64,000 nucleotides of DNA, from contig ARYC01000582.1 in assembly GCA_000711775.1 (NCBI GenBank), positions 62,001 to 126,000 on the forward strand, given 5' to 3'. Position numbers and translations under genes: made by a program. Below are positions 1-12,033 of this stretch, piece after piece; within the stretch, counting starts at the first letter, position 1, and each line of letters starts with the position of its first letter. Under the pieces are notes generated by a model. That model did not search any database. It saw nothing but the letters and a program-made list of their open reading frames with translations, and had not been told where the DNA came from. Source of the stretch: Oxytricha trifallax. Taxonomy: Eukaryota > Ciliophora > Spirotrichea > Sporadotrichida > Oxytrichidae.

Positions 1-1437
1 TAATAATTTAGATATTGTCAATACCACAGAGAGTATGATTGAGGTTAGCCCATGTCATTGCTGAAATAGGAGTGAGAAAGTATCTCATGTAAATAGTGAA
101 CAAAACAAAGCCAAAGATAGGAAGTGGATAAATAATATAGTCATCTGCTTTATATCTACCAGCCCAAAATATTACCAAGGGAGCCATTAGTGCTGCAAAA
201 ACATGCTAGATATAGTAAATTACAAGTTCTAAATCTGACAATTCATCTATTTCTCCAAACACTATACCAAGCCAACTAAAAACCAGTGTTATTGAATTAA
301 ATATTATATACGCTCCAAAAGTCGATGAGAGTCCAAACATCATAAGTAAATTTGAAAATCTGTTAAACGGCAAAACTGAGACTAATCCAAATACAATCTA
401 CAATTAAAATTTTAAGAAATCCATTTGAGAGTACAAATTTGTCTTACTGTTATAATATGACAGGGATTAAGTATGAATATAATGGTCTTGCTATGATACT
501 TGAAATATAACTAGAAAATTATCATAGATAAACACACCAATCCTTGTAAAATCTCGGTCACTGTAGGATTCAGACTTCTTTTATTTAGTAAAAGTTAGAG
601 CTTTCTGGCGTCTGCCACTAAAACCAAATTCTTCATGCCTTAATAAAGGTAATATAAGTGGAATGGTAGCTACATAAAAAAATTAAACATATGAATAAAA
701 TTTTAAAACTGGTGATGTTATTTACACAAAAACAATAAATCATATTATTCATTTAATCTTAGATATACTAATCTTACCAATATAGCGCATAGAATAATTT
801 TGAATCCTAGTTCACTTTCCTGGTAGCATTATTAGAAACACAAATTCTATTGCTTATTTTTTTTACATTATGATTTGTTAGAGTTAATTATTATTAGATA
901 ATTCTAGATCACTTAAAAATTATATTTTTTTATAGAAAAGTGGACTCTACAATTCGGGATGATAATTTCAATATCTCTTTATAAATAAACTTAAGATGTC
1001 TTTCAAATATATTGAAGGACGTACTTGATAGTACTTTGATAAATTTAATAGTAAAAAACTTAAAAAAAAGGTTAAAAATTATTTTTATCAATGAAAATCT
1101 ACTTTAAGCAAGATAATTCTGCAGCATCAAAGCATAATTATATAAAAGAAAATAATTTTTGAATAAGACAGTATGCATATATTTTGTAAAACTATTGAGA
1201 AATCAATAAATAGTATGTATCGTTTAAATTCTAATCCATTAGGGAATTTCAATTTTTTAAATTATTAATAATATAAATTAAGCACTTCATTTAATAGATT
1301 ACTATTAAAATAACTGGATTTTATTGCCCTCCATTCTCCATAGTTTAATAAGTATCATTATAAACTCCCAACAAAAGTTTCATTCTTATTTATCCAATGA
1401 TAGAATCTGTATTGTCAAATGGTGGTAATGGTGCCAT
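1..1437 (-). CDS. TMEM164-like membrane protein, in at least two gene segments, 3' end outside window
   Basis: With TAA/TAG read as Gln, 1-850 on the minus strand encodes a multi-pass membrane protein. The stretch KTIIFILNPCHIITVRQI (about 470-530) matches the TMEM164 core KTVIYLLNPCHLVTMMHI, and YYIQHVFAALMAPLVIFWAG followed by WANLNHTLC (1-200) matches the family's YYIQHVMLYVVPIYLL and EVNLNNMLC. The family is linked to ether-lipid acyl transfer; here that is family knowledge only. A separate segment at 1305-1437 starts with ATG (MAPLPPFDNTDSIIG) and looks like the N-terminus, so about 850-1305 is probably an IES. A small junction near 405 may be an intron or IES. The C-terminus is cut by the window edge. 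The identification is firm; the exact junctions are not. Confidence 0.75.
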
Positions 1438-1859
1438 TTTCAAATAATCTTTTTAACTGTTTATTATATAAGGTTAATTTTAATTTATTAAATCTCTGAT
1501 CTACATACTTAATCATGAATTTATAAATGAATAGACAAATAAACTTTTAAATAAATTTAATTATTTCAGTCCAATAATTAAATTGGTAAATTATAATTTA
1601 CATTTTTGTGTTTATATTACACAGGTTTTAGTAATTATTTAATCTAAATGTAATTTATTTTCTGTAATAATTTTGCAAATACAAATAATTCAAAATATTA
1701 TGACGTTTTATGCTTTTCAATATAATTAGTTGAGAATAAACTAAATTCAAATTACTAAAGCACAATATTAATTAAATTGCTTTATTTAGTTTTATTACTA
1801 TGAATATTTTAAAAATCTTTACAATTTTATATATAATTTCAAACTAATTCATCCATCAC

Positions 1860-1975
1860 AGAATCTTTGATTAGTAAGCTTATTGCTCTTATATGAAAGT
1901 CTCTTGGAGAGTTTGCTGCATAGTCTGAGGGGGTGCGACTTGCTTCTTGTTGGAGCCAAATATGGAACTGAACAT
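1860..1975 (-). CDS. Possible first gene segment of a CHMP4/Snf7-like ESCRT-III protein
   Basis: Minus-strand ATG at 1975 opens MFSSIFGSNKKQVAPPQTMQ followed by QTLQETF. The start resembles Snf7/CHMP4 proteins, which begin with a short MxxFG, a Lys-rich patch, a PxxxPQ stretch and the first helix. The composition is clearly more protein-like than the AT-rich flanks. No other piece of such a protein was recognised in the window, so this would be one gene segment with the rest elsewhere (scrambled) or lost. The match is short and the call is tentative. Confidence 0.35.
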
Positions 1976-3083
1976 ATTTATGATAGATGTTATTATATGA
2001 TTTATTATATCAAGATTTAGATATTTTATTTACTTATTTTATAATGAAACTAGATGACTTTGATTTAATTTATATGATATATAGGGGTTGAAATAAAAAA
2101 GTAAAATTCAACTAACTAATAGAATAATAGATATTTTTAATAGTAATATAGCAATAAAATGAGATTTCTGAAAGCATATCAATATAAAAAATGAATAATA
2201 GTACATTTTATATTTTTGGGAATAATTATCTTCTTTTCTTATAAAAATCTAAAACTTTTATTACAAGTGTAAATATTTTCTAACAATTGAAGTAGCCTAT
2301 ATTTATATGACTAGTATGTAATGTGATTTTAAATAGAGGATGAGTATAAAATTTGTAAATTCATTCACATTATTCATAGCATCGTTTGAATATAAAAAAA
2401 TAAGAAGAACTCTGTATAAGTTAAATTTTATAAACACCTTTAGCTACTATATAAAATCCATTCAATTATTTATGGATTATTTTTGTAAAATATAAAAATT
2501 GTTATATCAAAAAAATATATTTAAGAGAAAATGCCTTAAAATTGGCTCATTATTTATATAAAAAACAAGAAATTACTCAGAACCTTTTTGTTTTCCAAAA
2601 TAGTTAGATTAAAGTTATCATAAAAATAAGTACATGCAATAAAAATACTCAGTCAAAGAGTATAAATAATTAAAAAATGAAACAAATAAGGAAAAAAATA
2701 ACATTCTAATATTCAAGTATTCGCCCATGTTATTATCAGGGATGTTTATATTTACTGCAAACTTTATACGTAAAGAGATTAAAAAAGGATAATTGCATTT
2801 GATATCGGGAAACTGTCTGAAATCTACTACACATTAAAAACACATCTCTTCTGGTTTTATATAAAAATAAATACATAGAAATACCATAGTTCGTTTAATC
2901 TGATTAATTCTGAAGCTGGGTAGTTTATTATAGTAGCAGCTTATTTATCGATATACCTAGGGTGGGCACATTTATATAATTGCAAGTTACTATAGTTTAA
3001 TGTTAATATGTTTATGATTCTGATGACATCTACAACACAAGTTGTCAACATCACCATTATCACATAACTCTTTCTTTGATTCT
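1976..3083. other. AT-rich non-coding stretch
   Basis: About 80 percent A+T with frequent TGA in all frames. No gene segment, repeat or RNA gene was recognised. Confidence 0.5.
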
Positions 3084-3949
3084 TCAACACTTGCAATCTT
3101 CCCCTAGACCACTACCCGATCCACCGTTGCCTGAACCGCCTTTCCCTTACTGAGTTCTCTTATTAATCTATAATAAAATATTTGCTATGTGATAAGCATC
3201 ACCTATTTTTATTATAGATGCTTTACTTTCCTGAATCAATTTCTCCGTTCAGATCTCCCTTTGCGAGCATATTTTCATAAACCTTTTCCATTATATACTG
3301 AAGTAATTCCTAAATATTGATGTTATCACGCGCACTAGTTTCGAAGTAATCCATTCCGTGCTCATCATGAATACATTTATTTTGTTTACTGAATAATTGC
3401 ACTAGTATAATAAAATATTAGTATGCTCTTGTGCGATCTTTGTGGCTTCTTGCTTGCTTATGACACGATCTTCCTCTAAATCAATTTTATTGCCAACTAG
3501 CACTTTCGCTATCGATGGATCTGCATGTTTGTAGATCGAGTTCATCCACGTTTTTACATTATCAATTAAAATTTGAGAAATAAGTTCTAATTTTAAAAAC
3601 TGTATGATATATTTGGATACACCACTATATCAATAGAAAGTTTTTGGACTCTAAATTCTGATTATATATTATCAAATGACTCTTGTTTAGTAATGTCGAA
3701 TGTGATAATCATTCCATTAGCTTGTCGGTAGAATTGATAAGTGATGGTTTTGAATCTCTCCTGCCCTGCAGTATCCCATATCTTTACCTCGTAAGTTTAG
3801 TCGCCTTTCTTGAACTAAGTTTGAATGAAGTCTACACCCAAAGTTTTTATGTGCTGATTAGTAAATTTCTAGTTGTGGTACTGCTTCAGGATAGAGGACT
3901 TGCCAACGGCTCCATCGCCCAAAATCATGACATGCATTTTTTTCTTCAT
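3084..3949 (-). CDS. Rab-family small GTPase, four gene segments, three IESs
   Basis: The protein starts [20 protein letters not shown] (ATG at 3949) and carries the Rab G-boxes in order: P-loop GDGAVGKSS (about residues 10-18), a Thr in switch [10 protein letters not shown] (switch II), GNKIDL and ETSA. It ends in a Gly/Ser-rich tail with CKC, a C-terminal CxC for double geranylgeranylation, followed by TGA at 3084-3086. Rabs are membrane-attached GTP switches in vesicle traffic. The frame is continuous only if three short AT-rich inserts between direct repeats are removed. The segments are in normal order and orientation. Length (about 210 aa) is typical for a Rab. The subfamily was not resolved. 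Confidence 0.95.
3166..3214. other. IES 3 of the Rab gene, pointer TAATAA
   Basis: TAATAA (gene strand) occurs at 3209-3214 and 3160-3165. Removing 49 bp with one copy joins SIY to NKRTQQGKGG in frame and gives access to the CKC end. Confidence 0.75.
3364..3428. other. IES 2 of the Rab gene, pointer GAGCA
   Basis: GAGCA (gene strand) occurs at 3424-3428 and 3359-3363. Removing 65 bp with one copy joins ATKIAQE to [10 protein letters not shown] in frame. Confidence 0.85.
3565..3674. other. IES 1 of the Rab gene, pointer TGATAAT
   Basis: TGATAAT (gene strand) occurs at 3668-3674 and 3558-3564. Removing 110 bp with one copy joins ESFDN to VKTWMNSIY, restoring a standard Rab helix. Confidence 0.88.
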
Positions 3950-4496
3950 TTTAGGAATTTATTATTCTCTTCAAATTATATAATTATACTATACTCACTT
4001 CCGCTCTTCAATCATCATTTAAATTTACCAATTGTCTCTTTAATAATCTCACTCTAGATTACTGAATTTGTATAGTTTTACATAGAAATTCATATGAAAA
4101 GATCTGTTCATTTAATGTAAAAATATACTATGTAGCCTATAAAATAATAGCAGTAAATGCGATGTATAAAGGAAAGAATACAATTTAGGAATTGCAAATT
4201 AAAATTAAATTGATAAAAATGAAAGGGTTTTAAGATTAAGCGACTATTAATAATGCCTAAGCAGCGACGACATCAGATATACTCAGTAATTCTGAACAAA
4301 CTAAAAGTTAATAGCCATCATCCTAGCATTCATTATAGATTTTGACCAGGTTTTATTCACATTTCTTATTAAAATCATGTTGAAATATAACCAAATCATG
4401 TAAGAATTATAGCCCAAAATGATATTAATTGCTTATTTAAAATTATGGTATAATTCAACTGCTAGTTGAACAGGTAAGAAAAGAACTCACTAGGAG

Positions 4497-7400
4497 ATGC
4501 AGTAGGATTCAACTCAAAGAGGCAACAAAAATGGGCTGGAAAGTGAGTTCTCAGAGGAGAAAGTAAATAGCTCTTCAAATATACAGTCAGTCAACTACTT
4601 ACTTGCAGAAATGGAGGGCTTTTCTCAATTTGAATTTACAAACAATAGCTCAATATCAATATATATATATATATTTTAAAAAATGGAAAATATTGAACCA
4701 GAAGAGATTTATTTTTAAGAATGATTGTTAATTAAGGCATTAAGTATATATTATTTATTATATAAATGATATATTGATAATAAAACTGTATTTATCAATT
4801 AAATTAAATAGCTAGCAAATTTTATCGTCTAGCGAGAAGTCTAGCTTGTACCCTAATAAACGCCAAGCACTGGAAGAATCAGTGCGCAATTTATATTAAA
4901 CAAGCAACCAGTACTCGCAATAAGACCTCTGTACAATGATTCCATTGAGTGGTACTGAGGGATTCAGAGAAAGTCTAAATTAAATAAATCAAATGTATTT
5001 TATAATATAAAACTTACACATGATTGTAAATATTATAATATTAAAATATAAATGGACTTGATAATCCTTCTTTAAATGATGAAATTCCGGGATGCTTAAA
5101 TTCTATTTAATAATACTGATATAACTAAAAATATATTTGATATTAATGCGGAGATTTGGGCTATTCATAATATCATGATCTTTAGAACAATTAATATGAT
5201 GATTTACCCCTGTAACTCGCTTTTGGTGATTTGGATGTATAGAGCAGTCAGTACAGTACGGTGCCTCCATTGAGCTGTATACTTCACAATAAAAACAATG
5301 AAGAGCTTAAACAAAAGGACAGTATTACTATTAAACAATAGTTTTTTTTCAGATGATTTTTAATGCTTTACTTTAAATTAGGGCAATAAAGATATGTAGT
5401 CAGAAAAGATATACGAAAAATCTGATCTCAAAAATAGTCAATAAATTAATAATTTGTATTTTATAACATAAGTCAGCAGAACATTCAATTGTTTTCTGAT
5501 CAATTTTAATAACCTGCGTAATCCTAAGTTTGCCAAAAATAATAGAACCAATTTAATAATATTTGCATATTAAAATTAGGTTTTTATAGAAATGTTAATT
5601 TTTACTGCCAAGTAAATGGTTTAAACTCATAAAACGTGAACTATTCAAATCACTCCTCTACTCAATAATAGCAATAATCGCAAAATGACTATAATTACTA
5701 TCAAAACCAACAAAATAATCATCAACAACAGTTGTAACAACAGCAACTATCAACCCAGTCATCATCACAGTAATTTCAGCAACAGCCAAACTCCCAATAA
5801 CAGTAATTCCTCAACATCCCTTAGCAGTAGCAACAATAACAGGTTAGCAACTACCAGAGCAATAATAGTTAAAACTCTGGGAGTGTACACTCCAATTCTT
5901 TTCAGGAAAATGGGGCAGCAGTTAATCAACTACTTGCCAATGAGATGCTAGATGATAATGACTCGATGTATGCTTTGGAGTAGAATATAGTTGACAATAT
6001 ATAGAGTTAAGACTCGAGATACTATTAAGTCAATCCTTTCTATCTCCAATCACTGTAGTCACATCTCCAATGGCACATGCGGACTCTTCTGATACTAAAT
6101 TTATAAGATAGTTATCGAGCATTAGGTTGATAAATGATAAATTTATGATAGACTGGATGATGGAAGTATGCGATGAGTTTGCTCTGCTTAGAGAAACCTA
6201 TCACCTGGCAGTAACTTACACCGATTTGTATCTAAGCAGGAAGATATGCCCCATTGACAAACTACAGCTACTTGGAGCAAGTAGTCTCATGCTCGCTTGC
6301 AAAATTGAAGAAATATTATCACATTAAACTTAAATTAAAGAGAGTAAATTATTAAAGGATTTATCTATTTAGATTCTTTTAGTTTTAAATAGTCTGTCCT
6401 AGAGTGAGAGATTTTGCTTTCGCAACAGATCATGGCTTCACTCACTAGCAACTAGTGGGCATGGAAATGGAAATTTCACAGGTAAGTTTAATCAAATCTC
6501 CTCTCTAATGTGAATATAATTATTCCCATTTTTATAATATATGATTATGTTTTATTATAATATGATAAGTTATGAAATGTTCATGCATATAGATAATGAG
6601 CTTTTAATTGTATCCAACTACCTTGAACTACTGGGCTAATTATTATATGGCTAAATGGGATATATACGCATAGTCAAATCCACTTGGATTCAGGATTCTC
6701 CAAGACTAAAGTGATCAAGATGACGATGACTCTCCAAGATTTGTTTATAATAGAATATGATAGATTAAATATTTTATTCATAATTTAAAATTTAATATAT
6801 AATTTAGATCCTATCCAGCAGAGTTGCCTTTGTTTAAGACTGACAGCATAGAAGATTATAGAAGGTTTAGAAGCTTGATTTATTAAATGCACCGTATCGT
6901 AATTATTATAGATTATATTATACTTGCATTTTTTGTTTTTGATCTAAACAGTTGACTTGTTAGTCCTTGATATAAACTCCTATAGATTTAACAAATTATA
7001 ATTAGTGGCGAGTGCTTTGTATTTCCAACTTGGACTGCACTATAAAGTTTTTAGTCGATAGTAAATCGCAGGGATGCCCGATGTCTCCACCCTATTAATC
7101 TTTATTGAACAGCAGGGACATGAGTATGTTCATGTCATGCAGCATTTCATACAGTGCTACTTTGGACTGTAAATTCCTGAGATTAATTAAATCAATTTAA
7201 TTTTTAATTTTACAGGAATATTTTTACATTATAAGCTTATCTTTTTGCAAAAAGATAACATCATTAAATTTTTTCTATTATGTTAAAATTGCATATTAAA
7301 TAAGATAGTTACAGCAATGCAATATGTGGGAAGATTTTTTGGATTAGACCCCTGCTAAGACTACCCAATTATTATATAGAAACAGAAAAAGCCAATTGTA

Positions 7401-7740
7401 AATATTTTCCATTTTAATCTTATCAATATTGCTAAAATTTATATTAAAAGAGTATTTTCGTAAGATAGACATACGATATTTATCATTATTCTGAATCTAT
7501 CTGTTATATATGTTTAAAATTATACTGTTCTATAATACTGTATAGATAAACCAAGAAGAATTCTTCTCATTTTAAGCACATGTGAAGGGCGGCATGGACT
7601 TCGTGAAATACCTGAATTAACATTTTGCAGTGCCTCAACCTCAATAAATTCAGAATTAATTATATTACGGGCAAAGCAACTAATAATAATAACACCAATA
7701 ATTGATGCAACAAGAACAACAGTATTATTGCAAAAACATA
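4497..7740 (+). CDS. Cyclin with long Gln-rich N-terminal region, multi-segment gene
   Basis: A Gln/Asn/Ser-rich N-terminal region (4497-6060) leads to a cyclin box. Across a 56-bp IES the box reads WHMRTLLIDWMMEVCDEF, with ETYHLAVTYTDLYLS and CKIEEI (to about 6320). The fold continues at 6405-6480 (VRDFAFATDHGFT), 6630-6770 (TLNYWANYYMAKWDIY), 6810-6890 (PLFKTDSIEDYRRFRSL), 6950-7180 (LVASALYFQLGLHYKVF), 7315-7400 and 7550-7735, each separated by AT-rich IESs, then a second Gln-rich tail. A/B-type cyclins activate CDKs, but the exact class is unresolved. ATG 4497 follows an in-frame TGA. No TGA stop was found, so a last small segment may be missing. TAA/TAG must be Gln throughout. Confidence 0.85.
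4644..4806. other. IES in the cyclin N-terminal region, pointer AATAGCT
   Basis: AATAGCT is at 4644-4650 and 4807-4813. Joining there reads FTNNSQQILSSSEK in frame. Confidence 0.65.
4976..5612. other. Long IES in the cyclin gene, candidate pointer TAAAT
   Basis: TAAAT at 4976-4980 and 5613-5617 joins GFRESLN to GLNSQNVNYSN in frame. The pointer is short and AT-rich, so the exact edge is uncertain. The IES holds a coding-like minus-strand segment, listed separately. Confidence 0.45.
5100..5270 (-). CDS. Coding-like segment with Cys/His pattern inside the cyclin IES
   Basis: Minus-strand ATG at 5270 opens MEAPYCTDCSIHPNHQKR and continues with VNHHINCSKDHDIMNSPN. The C-x2-C...H...H...C...H spacing could bind zinc. 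Base composition is much less AT-rich than the surrounding IES. It may be a gene segment of another gene nested in the IES, or a relic. No family was recognised. Confidence 0.35.
6090..6145. other. IES inside the cyclin box, pointer TGATA
   Basis: TGATA at 6090-6094 and 6146-6150. Removing 56 bp restores RTLLIDWMMEV, the invariant start of cyclin-box helix 1. Confidence 0.85.
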
Positions 7741-9090
7741 ATTACTTATTAATTTAATAAAATTGGATAAGGTTAACTGAATAATTCGAGTTAAATAATT
7801 TATAGTTAATAAAATACAAATAAGATAAACACAATTTAATAACTATTTAATATATTGATATTATATTTTCAAGCAAAATGTAATTAATATATTATATAAA
7901 ACTGCAATATTAATGAACAAAGCATTAAATCAAGCAAATTAAGAATCAAAGACTGATATATAATTCTTAATCAAGTTGCAAGTAAATGATATTAAAAAAA
8001 TATCCATAAATTTACTTTTTATATGTAAATATTCTATAATTATTCTATGTTTTTCGTATAAATATGATGAGAGAAAAAAATGAAATTCTTTTGAATTAGA
8101 GACTCAAAACCAAATTAAAATCATGAACATTTTCTCTCCTAATAAACTAAAGTTATAATCATGAGAAAAAATAGGGGAAACCTATATTTTAATTGTAAAA
8201 TAGATTTTAGTAGTCAAGATTAAATTAATATTGAATAAGAATTTTCCAAAAAATTTAATTATTCTTTATATTCTATATATACTTATTTCAAAATAATGTC
8301 GATCACTATTTTGGGAGTCTATCATATCTAAGCATTCAATTAATTCCCATTTTACGATTGAAAAATAAACAAATGTAAGTAAAAAATATGAAAAAATAAA
8401 TTCCAAATATTAATATCTTATATAGAATTATATATATATCTTATTTATACTACTTATCAATTAATCTAAAACATATAATGAATGTATGTTTAAAAGAATA
8501 AAAAGCCAAATCATAATTATTTAAAATCATTTCCTTCTAATTTAGTAATAATATTCACATTAAATTAATGTATCGGAAAGTTTGAAGTATTATTTTAGAA
8601 AGGATTATGAGATTATTGTATTTTGTAATTTGGTAAAAATATTATTTATTTAAAGGTAAATTTAATATATTTCCTATTATCAGAGAGTAGCTTATATTTC
8701 ACTCATTATTGATATAGTAATTTAAGAATTTGAATACTAGTTTTAAGTAATCATTAAAGAAAGACTAGATGAGGGTTAAAATTAATTAATTGAAATAATA
8801 ATGAACTTATAATAATTCAATTTAATTTTTGTTGCAATGTCATCTATAATTCTAAATATTTTGCATTATCTTGAAAAACCTACATCTGAGATTTTATCTC
8901 TGATTTTTAGAAGCTCAATCTGTTATAATTTATATTATATTAATTTAGCTTATTCGCTAAATTATATAAGAATAAACATATTTAATTATTTTCTTGACAT
9001 TTAATCAGTAAATTTTAGGATTTTTTAGAATAAACCATGTTTAAAATAAAATTGGAATTAATTATAGACTCCATAACAATATCGTTATAT
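7741..9090. other. AT-rich non-coding stretch
   Basis: Very AT-rich; no gene segments, inverted repeats or RNA genes were recognised. Confidence 0.5.
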
Positions 9091-9094
9091 CTAT

Positions 9095-10819
9095 TGATGT
9101 ATTAGTTCTAAATGTAATGGGGTTGCCCTCTAGATTATTATATATCTATGGAAGCTCTCTCCAATTGCAGGTTAACTTTGATGTATTATTGATACAAAGG
9201 ATCAAATAAACTTTTCAGCTGAAGATATTTTTTTGTTACTTAATCAATCTATAAAATTCTATTGAAAGATTTTATTCTCAAAATTTTTTATATTTAAATC
9301 CAAATTGAATTAAAAAACATATTTAAAAATATCAAGCTCACTTTTCAAATCGAGGATGCCCTAAAGTCTCTTCCTGTGCAATTCAAACGCCTCATTGACT
9401 TTACTCATCACAGCCTCATTTTAAGCGCATTTGCAAGTACCAAAATGCTCCTATTTTAGTGAGGCAAACTTCTTCTCTAGATTTTCCTTACAAGCTTAAT
9501 CTTCCTAAGTGAATATCAATTGATAATCTAAATCAAGGATTTTCTGGCAGTTGTGGCAAGGTTTATATTTTTGCCTTTCTTGTTCTTATATTATTAAAAT
9601 GGCAACAGCCGCTCCAGCTACCAAAATCACGGCGCTAACACCTATTGCTATCTTAGTCCACAGCTCCACGCCTTTCTTTTTAGTAATTCTATTCTAAGTT
9701 TCGTGATGACCTTGACATTTTAGAGATACCAAATAAGTATTCATATATTAAATAAAGTTAACTATTATGATTTATTAAGTTATTTATGGAATTTTTTCTA
9801 GTTTCTACACTTAAAGTGATATTTTAATTGAGTCTAATATTTTTTAGGTTTCAATTGATATTCAGCCCAATCACTGAAAAGCTTAGACTGTAACTTTTTA
9901 GCATTCAATTATTATTTTAAAGCATATATGCCTATAGAGAACATATTTATTATGATTCGAGCAAGGATTGATTCTGAAGTCCCATTTAGGTGTTACCAAC
10001 CCAGATTTCTTGGGATATATCCAGAATCTATGTTGTCTCTATGGGTCGCCATGAAAGCTCCACTCACTATCAGGAGTGGCGTGTCCAGGGCATTCTTCTA
10101 ATTTGGAGCATTTCAAGCCGTTTGAATGATATGTCTTGTGATGTCCTAAACATTTGAATCTTGTGGGTTGATCTATCTCGCCGTCTTCTTGTTGTTCGCA
10201 GTGATCGCAGATCAGTTAGTATGAGTCCCATTCAGGATTCAGTATAACCAAGTAAATATAAGTAAGGGATATTTAATTCAAATTATACACAGCGTCCTTA
10301 TAGTAATCTAAATTTCAATAAAATTACAAAGATATAGTATCTTTAGTAATTTATTATAGAGTTCTGGTAGGTGGGTATATCCAGAAATTATGTTCTCTCT
10401 CAGGGTCTCCATGATAAGTTGTGTAAAATATATCTCCATCTTCATGGCCTTAGCAAATGTATTAAGTATCGTTGATTTTTTTGGCATTTGAGCACACTCT
10501 ATCTACTGGGTCTGTGAAGTCCCACAAATTCAAGTTGGATGGATTTTGATCGGGGCGATAAAGATAGAATATTCTACCTCTATTCCCATGGTAGGATTTG
10601 TAGTAATTTAAACTTTAAGTTATAAAATTTCTATTTTTTAATTTCAGGGTATTCTATTTATTTTGAGTGTAAATTTGATTAAAATTTAGTAAAATTAATT
10701 AAAGTTTTCTCTTCCTGTAGGTTTTAATATTTGGCAAGTTTATCTCTTGCAGAATAAGTAGAATTCAGAGATAGCTCTTCATCTTCATATTTAGTTTAAG
10801 GGTTGTTAAGAGATTCCAT
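9095..10819 (-). CDS. Type I-like membrane protein with repeated HGDP...FWIYP motif
   Basis: ATG at 10819 opens MESLNNPQTKYEDEELSLNS. The segment at 10330-10630 contains FYTTYHGDPEREHNFWIYP and the segment at 9950-10260 contains SFHGDPQRQHRFWIYP, so one Cys/His-containing module is repeated. A third segment (9310-9744) has a clear membrane helix, KIAIGVSAVILVAGAAVAIL, then a Cys-rich and Lys-rich tail (KPCHNCQKIL, TCKCAQNEA). A possible last piece lies at 9095-9180. AT-rich gaps at about 10640-10705, 10265-10325 and 9745-9945 are IES candidates. The repeats probably face outside or a lumen. I do not recognise the family. No TGA stop was assigned. Confidence 0.6.
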
Positions 10820-11911
10820 AAGTTATAATAGTTTAAACTTAAATTTATAACAATTAATATTATGAATAAGTTAGATTTGTTTATTTTTATGAAAATTATT
10901 ATCATCATTAATATAATTTGCTTAATAGAAAAAAATTAATCATTCAAGTTATGATTATTTGATATAATAAATTGCACTTTTTACAATATATTTATGTAAT
11001 GTTAATTTATAAATTACTTTTATTTAATAAATTAAAATTAATGAATTTTTAATTTGAGAGTAAGTATTTTAATTTAATTATATTTCTTTTATATCATATT
11101 TTATTGATTAATTCATACAAATCTAAAAATTTCTTATTAATTTCTTACTAATAGTAAATATATTATATGATATGATTAAATTTTCATTTAGATCTCAAAA
11201 TGAAACAAAATCTTTGCATGAATTATTTCTGATAAATATTATTGATTAAATAAAACAGTTTAATAAATTTGAAAATAATGATTTTATAGTAATTATTTTA
11301 TGAATTAAATTAAAAATAATCATGTGAGATAGAATTTTTAACTGTAGGAGAAGTAGAAGATAGTGCAAAAGTTTTCAACCCTCCATTTTTGTATATATAT
11401 ATATATTTTAATATTAAATATATTTTTAATTTAAGATCATTGTTGTTTATTGTACTTTTCATCAAGCTTCAACGTTTTTAAAAGGTTAAAGCTTGAAAAA
11501 GTTTTTGATATGTTTAAAATATTTTTAATATAAACTCTATAATATAAATCTAAAATGTAATGAAACTATTCTAAAATGATTTAGAATAATGTTCGATATT
11601 TATAATTGAATTAGTTTACATCCATTAATTCAATTCGAGAATCAATAATAATCCAAATGTATTTATATACAGTTCCTTAAAGAACTAAAAATTTTATTAA
11701 AAAATTACACTAGAATATTAAAAAATTAGCTTGATGATTAATTATTATATCTTAACTTAAAACAATATTGTGCCAATATAAAGTTCAAGCTTCATTGCTA
11801 TTAAAGGTTGAAGCTTGAGCATTTTAAATTATTCAATTAACTATAACTAGAGTATTTTAAATTATTGTTATAAATTCAGCTATAAAAAGTACGTTATTAA
11901 GTATACTTATT
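10820..11911. other. AT-rich non-coding stretch before TBE-A
   Basis: Nothing recognised apart from two short related motifs near 11467-11500 and 11785-11820 (AAGCTTSAA patterns) and an AT run near 11390-11405. Confidence 0.45.
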
Positions 11912-12033
11912 AATCAAAACCCCAAAACCCCTTAATAAGGTTTAAAAGTGCTTTGATTTATAGGGAATTTGTTAGAAGTTGGGGTTATTACTAGGTTATA
12001 AAGTGAAATATATAGTAAAAATATTTAATTTAA

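Noticed and set aside
3683-4057. Plus-strand 124-codon frame
   Set aside because: Antisense to the Rab gene's first segment.
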